64,000 nucleotides of DNA. Origin: Rana temporaria. Taxonomy: Eukaryota > Chordata > Amphibia > Anura > Ranidae. Under the pieces are notes generated by a model. The model was given only the letters and a program-made list of their open reading frames with translations. It ran no database searches and had not been told where the DNA came from. Positions 7,129 to 19,959 of the stretch are shown one piece after another. The stretch covers positions 229,266,247 through 229,330,246 of the forward strand of contig NC_053491.1 in NCBI RefSeq assembly GCF_905171775.1, in the 5' to 3' direction. Position numbers and translations under genes: made by a program. Within the stretch, counting starts at the first letter, position 1. The number at the start of each line of letters is the position of its first letter.

Positions 7129-8620
7129 GTGGACGTCCCCCCAGCCCCCTACTGATTATTTTTTGCCTAAAGGAACCATCTCCAATGCAGATTTTTGACT
7201 AACTTGCATTGAAGTGGTTCACTGATGTTGACTCAATGGTAGTGGTGCTGGTACATGCCAGTGATGGTACAACTGAAGGAAATGGAGCAGTGAATAAAGA
7301 GCTGCTGAAAGGGAGAGACCAAATAAAATGACACACACACTTAATATATTTTGGTAAGGCTGTACAGCTATCTGGATGAATATGACAATTTGTAGGAGTA
7401 TACTAAAGAAGACTAGGAAGCATTCAGGATTAGTGCACAGAGAGGCATCTCTAAATTACGATAATGCAATCTCATTAACCTTCCCAACTACTACTAACAG
7501 AAGGCAAAATGTATCCTCATTTTTGTAAGTTTTCCATTCAGCAAGACCTAAGCAGCATTTGAAGCTTATAGTTTGCCATATACATTGGATGTTGGTTGGA
7601 CATGTGCACGTGATTAGACTGAGGTAGATCTAATTTTCGGCAGACTAAAATGTAGATATACATTTCTCTGTCCTGAGAGAGTATGAGTATATCTATGTAC
7701 AGCAGGCACTTCTTGTGCAATACTTATCTGAGACGGAGGAACAGCTGTTGGTTATCAGGAAAAAACAGCCAAGAGACTTTTCCCTCCAAGATCTCTTCCC
7801 TGAAGGTGGCTGCTGAGGTGTGAAGGTACCCATAAACGTCCCATATGTCTCTCGATCTCGCCAAAATCAGCAGATTCAATCAATCATGTAATGTCCATGG
7901 GTTCCTTAACGTCATCAGTCTCTTTACCTTTTTTTGAAAATAAATTAATATTCTAAAGTAGGACAGTGATTTTAAACCTAGGCTGTTAAGGTAACTAGTG
8001 CCGATGGGAAATGTTCTTATTTTACATAATTAGCTGGCTACAGATGTCTACAAATATCTATAAATGACAACAGCAAATTCATGTAGACACACCATTTTTC
8101 CATATATTCAGTTATGCCATGGCAGCACGCAGAATGTAAACTTCTCCAATAGATCACAAAAGGCTGCCTTAGGAAATCATACAGGCATAATTGAAAAAGA
8201 TTATTTTGCCGCCCTTGCTTAGCGTTTAAATTTAATAGAAAGAAACATATGGAGTTATGCTTTAGGTTTCAGTGCTCAAGATTTTATGTATGTCTATCTA
8301 TCAAAGCTGTGTTAAAGCTCTGTTGGGCAGAGGAGTGCACATGGGAATTGATGTGCTGATGAACTTTGTAATTTGTGTTCATTCTGGCAAAATGCAACAC
8401 TAAGCTAACCTGCTCCATAGCATTCCACTCAAATATATTTACCCTTGTTAATATTCTACAAAAACCAGCACCGTATGTATAGATGGACAACAAGATCAGG
8501 TATTTTTTAACTCCACAAGGCAGGACTAAAAAAAAAATATAATAACAAAAAACCCAGGAAATACAATACAGTATCCCAAACTGCATGTTGGGCAATGTTT
8601 GTCAAACAATACCAAACTTT
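7129..8620. other. No recognisable gene or named repeat
   Basis: This is AT-rich unique-looking sequence. Reading frames here (up to 103 codons) have no domain, no compositional sign of coding and no neighbours supporting a gene. Confidence 0.6.
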
Positions 8621-9284
8621 GGGCCAGATTCAGGTAGAATCGCGTTGGCGTAACACAATTTTTCATCGCAAGTGCCTGATTTACCAAGCACTTGCGTGAA
8701 AAATTACCCCGGCGGCCTCCGGCGTAAGCCCGCGTAATTTAAATGGGCGTGTGCCATTTAAATTAGGCGCGTTCCCGCACCGGACCTACTGCGCATGCTC
8801 CGTTTCGAAATTCCCGCCGTCCATTGCGTGCAGTGATGTCATTTTTTCGAACGGCGACGCGCGTAGCGTAATTCCGTATTCCCGGACGGCTTACGCAAAC
8901 GCCGTGAATTTTTAAGTTTCAACGTGGGAACGACGGCCACACTTTATACAGCAATACGTTTGCTGTGTAAAGTTAAGGCACCCAAAACGACGACTAACTT
9001 TGCGACGGGAAACTAGACTAGCGGCGACGTAGCGAACGCGAAAAATCGTCGTGGATCGCCGTAACTCCTAATTTGCATACCCGACGCTGGTTTACGATGC
9101 AAACTCCCCCCAGCGGCGGCCGCGGTACTGCATCCTAAGATCCGACAGTGTAAAACAATTACACCTGTCGGATTTTAGGGCTATCTATGCGTAACTGATT
9201 CTATGAATCAGTCGCATAGATACTCTGAGAGATACGACGGAGTATCTGAGATACTCTGTCGTATCTCCTCTGTGAATCTGGCCC
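8621..9284. mobile_element. CpG-rich MITE (GGGCCAGATTCA family), copy 1
   Basis: This 664-bp element has terminal inverted repeats, GGGCCAGATTCA at left and GTGAATCTGGCCC at right. Its interior is unusually rich in CpG and ACG/CGT words against an AT-rich background. A subterminal hairpin with GATACGAC/GTCGTATC is visible near 9231-9265. Flanks are TTT and TCT, a weak 3-bp target duplication. Related copies are at 29654, 35375, 56942, 58975 and 62876. No ORF. Confidence 0.8.
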
Positions 9285-9315
9285 TCTGTCCCTGCTGACA
9301 CAGCTTTATGCAATC

Positions 9316-9508
9316 ACAGGGGTTGATTTACTATAACTGAAAAGTGCAAAATCTGGTGCAGCTCTGCATAAAAACCAGGTTTTTGTCAAAGCTTCCAGGT
9401 TTTTGTCAAAGCTTAATTGAACAAGCTGAAGTTAGAACCTGATTGGCTACCATGCACAGCTGTACCTGATTATGCACTCTCCGGTTTTATTTTATCAACC
9501 CCACTGTG
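9316..9508. mobile_element. Short MITE with GGGGTTGAT ends
   Basis: It opens with CAGGGGTTGATTTACTA and closes with TTTATCAACCCCACTG, giving imperfect terminal inverted repeats. Subterminal parts (GTGCAAAATCTGGTGCAG and TGCACTCTCCGGTTTTA) are also partly inverted. A 22-bp direct repeat (CCAGGTTTTTGTCAAAGCTT) occurs near 9377-9412. An 8-bp target duplication is not clear. Confidence 0.6.
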
Positions 9509-10446
9509 ATGTACAAACATATACACTGAGCAAAATTATAAATGCAACACTTTTGAGTTTGCCCCTATTAATCATGAGCTGAATTTAAAGGTCTACGACT
9601 TTTTCTATGTACACAAAAAGCCTATTTCTCTCAAATATTGTTCACAAATCTGTCTAAATCTGTGTTAGTGAGCACTTCTCCTTTGCCGAGATCATTCATC
9701 CACCTCACAGGTGTGGCATATCAAGATGCTGATTAAACAGCATGATTATGGCCACAATAAAAGGGCACTCTAAAATGTGTAGTTTTATCACAGAGCACAA
9801 TGCCATGGAAGTCACAAGTTTTGAGGGAGTGTGCAATTGGCATGTTGAATGCAGGAATGTCCACCACAGCTGTTGCTCTTGAATTGAATGTTCATTTCTC
9901 TACCATATGCCATCTCCAAAGGTGTTTCAGAGAATTTGGCAGTACATCCAACCAGCCTCACAACCGCAGACCATGATAACCACACCAGTCTAGGACCTCC
10001 ACATCCAGCAGCTTCACCTCCAAGATCATCTGAGACCAGTCACCCGGACAGCTGCTGCAACAATCGGTTTGCATGACCAAAGAATTTCTGCACAAATTGT
10101 CAGAACCCCTCTCAGGGAAGCTCATCTGCATGCTTGTCGTCCTTATCGAGGTCTCGACCTGACTGCAGTTCACCTTCGTAACCGACTTGAGTGGCCAAAT
10201 GCTCACATTCAATGGCATCTGGCACTTTAGAGAGGTGTTCATGGATGAATTATGGTTTCCACTGTACAGGACAGATGGCAGACAGCGTGTATGGCATCGT
10301 GTGGGTAAGCGGTTTGCTGATGTCAACCTTGTGGATCGAGTGACCCATGGTGGCGGAGGGGTTATGGAATGGGCAAGCGTATGCTATGGACAATGAACAC
10401 AGGTGCATTTTATTGATGGCATTTTGAATGCATAGAGATACCGTCG

Positions 10447-11405
10447 TTAAACTAGTGACAAAAAGTATTTTATATTATGGACAAAAAGTAAAAAATATAT
10501 AATTAATAAATAGTGGTGGTGAAGGGAGGGGGGTGAATGGTGGAATGAAAGGAATGGACGTGTACAATTGCAGCAAAAATGTCTTACACAAAGGTGAAAC
10601 TCATCCTATTTGGACCAAGTAATAGACCACAAAAAGGAAGTAGGTCTGATAAGGAGTGGTCTACTTCATGTGTGCACAAACACAAAAGGTGAAATAAGTG
10701 AAGACTCAAAACAATAATATTCACAGTGAGGAGATGGCTGATGCAAACAGCAAATGGAAGTAATGCCAGAATACAGTCAGTGGAAGGGTGCAACCCAATC
10801 TACAAATCATGCAACCTACACCATAAAGTGAAGTAATCAGCTTACCTCCAAGTATACTCACACAAGAGGTAATTAGCTGATACTTCTGGTAGGTTAGATG
10901 TCCTCTTTGGCAGATTGCAATGTTGGACCATACATGTGGAGAAAGAGTGAATGTATATTGTGGGTGGTCTTTCTGTCACTCCAAGGACAGAAAACGGGAA
11001 CTCTCTAAGATGCAGTATGCAGGTGTGCACTTACACAACTCACATTAAATTGAAGGTGGAAATGCCTATCTCCACGAACGCCGCGCTCGTATCCCGATCC
11101 TCTCGTGGTAAGTCCTCAGCACTCAGCTCCTCATAGGTCCATAGAAGCGGCCGCTCATGGTTAAGGTGGCGAGCAGAGAGAGGAGAGGAGAAGGAGGGAG
11201 GGCGTGTAGCGTGAGCAGGCACAGCACAAAGGAAACTTTTAATAGCCAATAAAAATAAAATACAATAAAAACCTTACAGTAAGTGGATAAGGTACGGTCG
11301 CATCTCCCACGAGCACCGCACTCGTCTGCCGTCTGTTAGGATGTTGCTCCCGGTCAGTACTCTGAATGTTCCCGACGCGTGTTCGTCACATCACGTGACT
11401 TCATC
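10447..11405 (+). repeat. Left arm of large inverted repeat
   Basis: It is the reverse complement of 11410-12368 (position p pairs with 22815-p). I checked directly the arm end TTAAACTAGTGAC, a 120-bp stretch next to the centre, and mirrored frames at 10584-10793/12022-12231. All were identical. Confidence 0.9.
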
Positions 11406-11409
11406 AGGG

Positions 11410-12368
11410 GATGAAGTCACGTGATGTGACGAACACGCGTCGGGAACATTCAGAGTACTGACCGGGAGCAACATCCTAACAGACGGCAGACGAGTGCGGT
11501 GCTCGTGGGAGATGCGACCGTACCTTATCCACTTACTGTAAGGTTTTTATTGTATTTTATTTTTATTGGCTATTAAAAGTTTCCTTTGTGCTGTGCCTGC
11601 TCACGCTACACGCCCTCCCTCCTTCTCCTCTCCTCTCTCTGCTCGCCACCTTAACCATGAGCGGCCGCTTCTATGGACCTATGAGGAGCTGAGTGCTGAG
11701 GACTTACCACGAGAGGATCGGGATACGAGCGCGGCGTTCGTGGAGATAGGCATTTCCACCTTCAATTTAATGTGAGTTGTGTAAGTGCACACCTGCATAC
11801 TGCATCTTAGAGAGTTCCCGTTTTCTGTCCTTGGAGTGACAGAAAGACCACCCACAATATACATTCACTCTTTCTCCACATGTATGGTCCAACATTGCAA
11901 TCTGCCAAAGAGGACATCTAACCTACCAGAAGTATCAGCTAATTACCTCTTGTGTGAGTATACTTGGAGGTAAGCTGATTACTTCACTTTATGGTGTAGG
12001 TTGCATGATTTGTAGATTGGGTTGCACCCTTCCACTGACTGTATTCTGGCATTACTTCCATTTGCTGTTTGCATCAGCCATCTCCTCACTGTGAATATTA
12101 TTGTTTTGAGTCTTCACTTATTTCACCTTTTGTGTTTGTGCACACATGAAGTAGACCACTCCTTATCAGACCTACTTCCTTTTTGTGGTCTATTACTTGG
12201 TCCAAATAGGATGAGTTTCACCTTTGTGTAAGACATTTTTGCTGCAATTGTACACGTCCATTCCTTTCATTCCACCATTCACCCCCCTCCCTTCACCACC
12301 ACTATTTATTAATTATATATTTTTTACTTTTTGTCCATAATATAAAATACTTTTTGTCACTAGTTTAA
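11410..12368 (-). repeat. Right arm of large inverted repeat
   Basis: It mirrors 10447-11405. It is followed on the outer side by about 165 bp with no counterpart on the left, so the palindrome looks like a longer unit followed by a truncated inverted copy of itself. Confidence 0.9.
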
Positions 12369-12843
12369 TCACAGCGCAGACTCCTCTCACTATTGCATTT
12401 ATTTTTTGTCCTTCATTGGAAAGACTCTTTTTTGTCTGCTGCAGTCCCCCACTCACAGTCCTCCCCTTTTCCTCTCCACTTGCCACTCCCCCATTCTCAT
12501 TATCCACTATAGCGCAGGAGTTCCACCTATTACCATAGAGATACCGTGACGTGATCCTGAGGCCCATTGTAGTGCCATTCAGCCACGACCATCACCTCAT
12601 GTTGCAGCATGATAATGCACGGCCCCATGTTGCAAGGATCTGTACACAATTCCTGGAAGCTGAAAACATCCCAGTTCTTGCATGGCCAGCATACTCACCA
12701 GACATGTCACCCATTGAGCATGTTTGGGATGCTCTGGATTGACGTATACGACAGCGTGTACCAGTTCCTGCCAATATCTAGCAACTTCACACAGCCATTG
12801 CAGAGGAATGGAACAACATTCCACAGGTCGCAATCAACAACCT

Positions 12844-14261
<1,418 letters not shown>

Positions 14262-14262
<1 letters not shown>

Positions 14263-15150
14263 CTGGGATTTTTGCCCATTCTTTCTTGCAAAACTGCTCC
14301 AGCTCCTTCAAGTTGGGTGGTTTGCACTTGTGGACAGCAATCTTAAAGTCTGACCACAGATTTTCTATTGTTTCCCCTTAAACCACTCAAGTGTTGCTTT
14401 AGCAGTGTGTTTGGGGTCGTTGTTCTGCTGGAAGGTGAACCTCTGTCCTAGCCTCAAATCATACACAGAGTGGTACAGGTTTTGCTCAAGAATATCCCTG
14501 TATTTAGCACCATCCATCTTTCCCTCAACTCTGACCAGTTTCCCAGTCCCGATTGCTGAAAAACATCCCCACAGCATGATGCTGCCACCACCATTTTTCA
14601 TTGTTGGGATGATGTTCTTTGGGTGATGTGATGTGTTGGGTTTGCGCCAGACATAGCGTTTTCTTTGATGGCCAAAAAGTAAAATGTTAGTCTCATCAGA
14701 CCAGAGCACCTTCCTCCATACATTTTGGGAGTCTCCCACTTGCCTTTTCGCAAACTCAAAACATGTCATTTTGTTTTTTGCTAAAAGTAATTGCTTTCTT
14801 CTGGCAACTCTGCTATAAAGCCCAACTCTATGGAGCATACGGTTTATTTTCGTCCTATGTACAGATACTCCAGTCTCTGCTGTGGAACTCTGCAGCTCCT
14901 CCAGGGTTACCTTAGGTCTCTGTGCTGCCTCTCTGACTAATGTCCTACTTGCCCGGTCCGTGAATTTTGGTGTGCGGCTGTCTCTTGGCAGGTTTGCTGT
15001 TGTGCCATGCTCTTTCCATTTGGTTATGATAGATTTGATGGTGCTCCAAGGGATCATCAAAGATTTAGATATTTTTTTATAACCTAACCCTGACTTGTAC
15101 TTCTCAACAACATTGTCCCTTATTTATTTGAAAATTTCCTTGGTCTTCAT
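14262..15150 (-). pseudogene. Tc1-like transposase pseudogene (N-terminal and catalytic part)
   Basis: The presumed start ATG at 15150 reads MKTKEIFK then a stop, then IRDNVVEKYKSGLGYKKISKS in phase with a long open part (15060-14365). Visible parts are the paired-like helix-turn-helix (IPWSTIKSIITKW), LWSDETNILLFG with the first catalytic Asp, and NGGGSIMLWGCFSA. The second catalytic region reads FQQNNDPKHTAK, so the expected catalytic Asp is Asn. After WFKGKQ there is a stop and a phase change. The segment around the catalytic Glu is missing about 50 bp compared with the usual order of this family. Similarity resumes as ENLWSDFK and NLKELEQFCKKEWAKIP. The gene is inactive. Confidence 0.85.
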
Positions 15151-15557
15151 GGCAGTGTTTGCTTAGTGGTCCCTCTTGCTTAGGTGTTGCAGCCTCTGGG
15201 GCCTTTCAAAGAGCTGTGTATATGTAATGACAGATCATGTGACACTTAGATTGCATACAGGTGGACATCTTTTTTACTAATTATGTGACTTCTGAAGGTA
15301 ATTGGTTGCACCAGAGCTTTTTATGGGCTTCATAACAAAGGGGGGTGAATACATACGCACATGCCAATTATCAGTTTTTTATTTCTGAAAAATTGTTTTT
15401 ATGTATAAATGTATACATTTTTCTAATTTTGCTTCACCAACTTAGACTATTGTGTTATGATCATCACATATAATTTAGATTTAAAAAAACATTGAACTAA
15501 AGGCTGTAATGTAACAAAATAGGTAAAAAGCGAAGGATACTTTTGCAAGGCACTGTA

Positions 15558-16573
15558 TGCTGTGAAAAGTAAATGTTGAAAAAATTAAAGCTGTGTTCAC
15601 TTTAAATACCCAATCATGTGCAAGGGAAATAAAAAAAATGTTCACCCCATTTACTAACATTAATATCCTTATGCAAAAAGGACATTCATTTAATAAATTA
15701 ACAGCCTATACTGCTTTTGTAAAACAGACCCAGTGATAACAAACAGATATTGATTCCTATAGCTATACATAATCGCACAGTAATGTCCTTATTTCAGTAT
15801 ATACCAAGCATGCTTGTTTCTTTTTTTTTCTGGTTTACAATGGTGGAGTAGGGCTTTCAAACTGGATTATAATGGAAATAATGACTTCTAGAAAATCAGA
15901 ATCTTAGTTTTTAAGACTTTAATGTGTTTTTTCTTTCACTCGCAACAAAGATTATGGATTAATCACTTAAGGATTGGTGTGTTAATTGCACACCGTGATG
16001 GCACATTGCAAGCACTGGAATTTGTCATCACAAGCTACTTCTAAACGCATCTCTTAAAGGGCTACCCTGGGATCTCTCCTTCTTCTAATTGCTGCTGTGT
16101 CCACGGGGCGCAGGAACCTGATCAAAGTTCTGTTTCTCTCCCGTGCCATGTCTTGCTTTCTCGCTGGCTCATGAGTGCCTGTGTAAACTAAGTGCTTCAG
16201 AACACTGGGCAAGCCTGGCCAGCTGTCATCCAGTTCATATCACAGGGCTCCCTCTTCTACAACCACACAAAATTAAGATCTTTCTAATTTGTTGTTGGTG
16301 TATCAGGAAGACAGGATGTTGCTCAGTCTTCCTCCAGAGTATTTTGACTGCTAAGCCTCAAGTCCCCGTTCTCTATTGACTTCTGTGCTAACCATTTCCA
16401 TCTCTAACCTGGCAATCTTTATAGCATCTATTTTTAATAGCTTCCAACAATAAAATGGTAGGTCAGGTGTTCAACTTGTATGAAAAAAATTCTGTACTTG
16501 AAAAAAAATTCTGTTCGCAAAAACCTAGCAATTTTAATTTAACAGTTCTAGGTCAGATTCCAAGAAGTGAGAA
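15558..16573. other. No recognisable gene
   Basis: AT-rich sequence. The 78-codon frame at 16143-16379 has no recognisable domain. Confidence 0.5.
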
Positions 16574-16713
16574 TTGAGGCTCAACTTACTAAGCTATAAT
16601 CATCATTATTTGCTATAATTACTGTTATTTTCAGCAGAAAATAACAGTCACATTGTTGAAAAGAACAATACGTATAACAAAAAGCATACGTACTAACTTA
16701 GCAAATTGAGCCT
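16574..16713. mobile_element. Short MITE with GAGGCTCAA ends
   Basis: The left part GAGGCTCAACTTACTAAG is inverted at the right as CTTAGCAAATTGAGCCTC. Between them is a TTATTTTCAGCAGAAAATAA hairpin (about 16628-16648). It is about 140 bp long, with no ORF. Confidence 0.65.
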
Positions 16714-17789
16714 CTGATTAGTTGGGGGTGGGGCAGTTCCATAACAATGCTTCAGTTTTAGTTCCGAGTTTTGGCTAGCCAGGAGGTACTAGAGTAACAA
16801 TATGGTCACAACAAATTTTGTATGTGTGCTTAGTTTACTTGATTTAAAAATGCAGAGTATGCCTTGGCCTTTTGACTGCTTTTCAGGCTTATTTATGTTG
16901 TAATCTCATCACTGTCCTATTTAAAAACCAGTATGTACTGTAATCCATGGCAACTAGCTGTAGGTGGTTGCCATGGGTTACTGCACATACCAAATTTACA
17001 CTGCTTACTCATATGAGATGGCCGAAGATGACTTCTTATATCGTATATACTGTTTTTGCCTTTCTAAATAAGCTTGCTTGCGTTAAAATCAATACCCAAG
17101 CGTAAGCCAGTTTATACCAGTTTAATAATTCCCCTAGTATTAAAAACAAAAGTTTCAAATGGCAGTTATGATTGGATCTGCCAATCAGCTGGCTTATATC
17201 TGGGGAATGAAAATGCATATATGTGCTACAATTGTATCCAATAGAAAAGTTATACACTTAGGAATATGGAAGCAATTAGTAAGCAGGAGGAAAGAATATG
17301 AAGGGATATGACCACTCAATTAGTCATAGGTGTGAATAGAAATCTGTGTGCAGCGAATAAGTAAATTAAATGACTGATCTAATAGATAAATATAGAATGT
17401 GATAGAATTCCAAGAAGCGATATGATTTCATGGTGTTCTGAAAGCATTTGGTACAGTAATAGCAAAGTCGGAAAAGTGAGGGCATTCCAGAGTAAACGTG
17501 AGGCATGGGTAAAATGTTGCTTTTAATGATTGTTCAGGAAATCAGATACAAGAAAAAAAGGTATGCAGACGTAGCATTAATGAGGAACATATAGCAGAAG
17601 ATTAGTAATGACATTAGTACTAACAACTAAAAAAATAATTAAAACAACCCTCACCCCCCCCCCCCCCCGTAAATTATAAATTAGACACCTTCCAGTGCCA
17701 TACTTAACACCCCATTTCCTGAAGTGTGTAAGGTGTTTACCTTTGTCTCTACCTCTGCTCTTTAGATCGTTGCCTTCAGAAATCACTCT
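16714..17789. other. No recognisable gene; contains a C homopolymer
   Basis: AT-rich, with a run of C at about 17652-17668. No coding signal is supported. Confidence 0.5.
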
Positions 17790-18166
17790 TTAAAGCAGAA
17801 CTCCAGGAAACCTGAAAGTTATCCACATGAAGTTGGGCTGCGTTCACACTGCAAAGGTTTACGGCTCATCTAGGGGGCATGAAAAAGTAAACTTAGTTAC
17901 CACAGCTCCTCTGTGCTGTTGGGCCAATCCCTGTAGTGTCTTTGTCCCATGCTCCAATGGCCCAAGGTACTAATATTATGAAAACCAATGCAGGGACAGT
18001 CCACCGCCAGAGAATAGAGGAAGTGCCATCTGTTGGGGGAGCAGAGGAACAAGTAAGTAAAAGTGCTTTTACTTTTCCCTAGACTAAACAAGCAGCTATT
18101 CCATGTAGTGCGAGTCCAACTTCACTGCAAATGAGAATTTTCAGGTTTCCCAGAGGTGGGCTTTAA
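17790..18166. mobile_element. T2/Kolobok-like MITE, TTAA-bounded
   Basis: It is bounded by TTAA on both sides, with inverted ends TTAAAGCAGAACTCCAGGAA and TTTCCCAGAGGTGGGCTTTAA. T2-family MITEs of frogs have TTAA targets and TTAAAG-type ends. No ORF. Confidence 0.65.
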
Positions 18167-18739
18167 ATATCACTAAAGTAAGTTTTGTAAAATGACCATA
18201 CAGTACATTTTCATAATTCATTTAATAAGAAATACATTCTTTTAATCTTCATATCTTTGACTGAGGCAGCATTACATGACCTTCTCTCCGAAAAAAGTCA
18301 AGCATAGTAAGGGTTTGTGTAGACTCATGCAAGGCCAGTCAAGCCCCTTCTGCACCAGACTATGCTTAGGGGATATTGCCCAGTGCAGTACAAAGTATAG
18401 ACAAGAAAGGTTTCAGGCCATGTCTTTTTAAAGTATTGATGTTCAAGAAAATTATACTGGACCTGATGATCACAAAACAATAAACATTACATATTGTATG
18501 TGTGCTTGTATAAATGCAATATATCATTTATATGCCGAATGAAATTTCATTGCATTTTGAGAGAGGTTTGATGGACAGCCGTACTCTGTTTCCACTAAGT
18601 TCTAACATGTGGGCCCAGTTCGGTTGTCTCACACTGTATCCCAAAGGTCTGTTCATTTTTGGATCAGTGGTTGTTCTGCCAATTCCTTTTACTATTCTCT
18701 ATCAATTTCCTTACTTTGTTTCCTTCCTATACAGTATGT

Positions 18740-18740
<1 letters not shown>

Positions 18741-18788
<48 letters not shown>
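18741..18788. repeat. (TA)n microsatellite
   Basis: Pure TA dinucleotide, about 48 bp. It makes spurious IYIYI frames. Confidence 0.95.
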
Positions 18789-18790
<2 letters not shown>

Positions 18791-19959
18791 TGCTGCCTCA
18801 GCTTTATCATTGTTGGCACTCTGCAGCTTCTTTCTGCCTAAATGTTCCAAGTTTCTGCCTACCTCCTTAGATTTTCCAGCCAATTGGCCTTGCTCCTCTT
18901 TGCGTTTCTTCAACACATCTGCTTCTTTTAGGTTTCCACAGTATAATCTGCTCTAACTCACCCAATGTGGTTGTTTAACCTTTCTGAATATATTTTATAA
19001 CATTCCCTGACAGTGTCGCACCTTAAGATATTGCTGCTCTAAATAGCCAACCGGTAAAGGCTTTGGGAGCTGGAAGGTGCATATATTCTCAAAAGGAAAG
19101 AGGAGGCAACCTGTGCAGGGCTCTATCTGAGAAAGCTACTTGTCTGGATGTATTGCTGAGTCACTCACATAGAACAAGTATACACATCAGGAAATTCAGG
19201 GAAAAGTTAGAAGTCTGTATCTACATGCTTGTTTCCAGGGCAGGTCAGCAGTGGGAGCATCCATATTTGTCTCATTAAATGTTTCCATTAAATTTGCTAA
19301 TTTCTGGGTAGTATCAAAGTTTTCCCACTACCTTCCTTTCTCCCTCTATATTCCTGTTGGCCAATCACTTGTCAATAGGAATATGTGGGAGGAGGCAGGC
19401 ACGCTCTGTTACTATAGGGCAGTGCCAGAACATAAAATGTGCAGATCAGCCTGGCAGAGATTTAGAGCAGAATTAAAGGTACTGTGGGTATGTGCAGGCA
19501 CCCAGCAGCAATGGCAAAGCATAGGCATAGCTCAGGAAGGAAGTTTTTTTTATATAACACAGGGTTTGTGCTGCTGATTACTAGCTACACACCTTATAAA
19601 CATCCTGTTTATATTTTGAATGTCTGTGAAGGTGGCAGGCTCAAATCCCACTGCTACCACCAGAATGCAATGACAGTCTCAACTCCCACCACTGTTGTCA
19701 TGATGTATGGATTGTGCTCCAAGCCTGCACAGAGATTTTAGAGCTTGTGGAACAACAATCTAGGTTCCAGCAGACCAAAGAAGAATGATCATTACTGTGG
19801 TCAGTTCCATAAGAGCATTCCCCAACCCATGGCCTAGCTCCAGACTTGCCTCTTTTATTCTACATGGGTGCAGCTACCACAGCCGTCTCCGCTCTCAGTC
19901 AAAAGTATGAAAAATATAAGCCACACTGCAGAACTTAGCTTTCTTTCTTTCTGTGTTAA
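18789..19959. other. No recognisable gene
   Basis: Frames of 60-110 codons here lack domains and overlap on different phases. No terminal repeats noticed. Confidence 0.5.

Larger units (their letters stand above)
10441..12550. mobile_element. Insertion carrying a 1.9-kb near-perfect palindrome, with 13-14-bp target duplication
   Basis: It lies inside the Tc1 transposase. The sequence CATAGAGATACCGT occurs at both borders (10431-10444 and 12534-12547). Arms 10447-11405 and 11410-12368 are reverse complements over 959 bp around a 4-base centre at 11406-11409, and the stretches I compared directly are identical. To the right only, 12369-12533 adds about 165 bp of unpaired sequence. No coding domain is seen in the arms, although mirror-image frames of 60-70 codons exist. 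The centre reads CATCACGTGACTTCATCA then its complement. The element class is not recognised. Confidence 0.75.
9524..12843 (+). mobile_element. Tc1-like transposon (DD34E), split by a palindromic insertion and 3'-truncated
   Basis: The left end is CACTGAGCAAAATTATAAA after a TA dinucleotide. Transposase sequence runs to about 10454, stops at an unrelated palindromic insertion (10455-12536), then resumes in the same frame. The copy loses similarity near 12843, so the right inverted repeat is missing. Confidence 0.8.
9800..12843 (+). pseudogene. Tc1-like transposase pseudogene, interrupted
   Basis: The presumed start ATG is at 9800. The N-terminal helix-turn-helix part reads MPWKSQVLREC... to about 9970, then a stop or frameshift. 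The catalytic core follows at 10230-10440, with FMDELWF (first Asp), DGRQRVWHRVG, HGGGGVMEWA and FIDGILNA, including internal stops. After the insertion it continues with DVILRPIVV, LQHDNARPH (second Asp) and SPDMSPIEHVWD (Glu). There are 34 residues between the second Asp and the Glu, so DD34E. The reading continues in phase if one copy of the 14-bp duplication is removed. It is clearly inactive. Confidence 0.82.

Noticed and set aside
11040..11775. Mirror-image frames (69, 61 and 62 codons) as genes in the palindrome
   Set aside because: They are duplicated only because the arms are reverse complements. No domain, and the same sequence is open in several phases.
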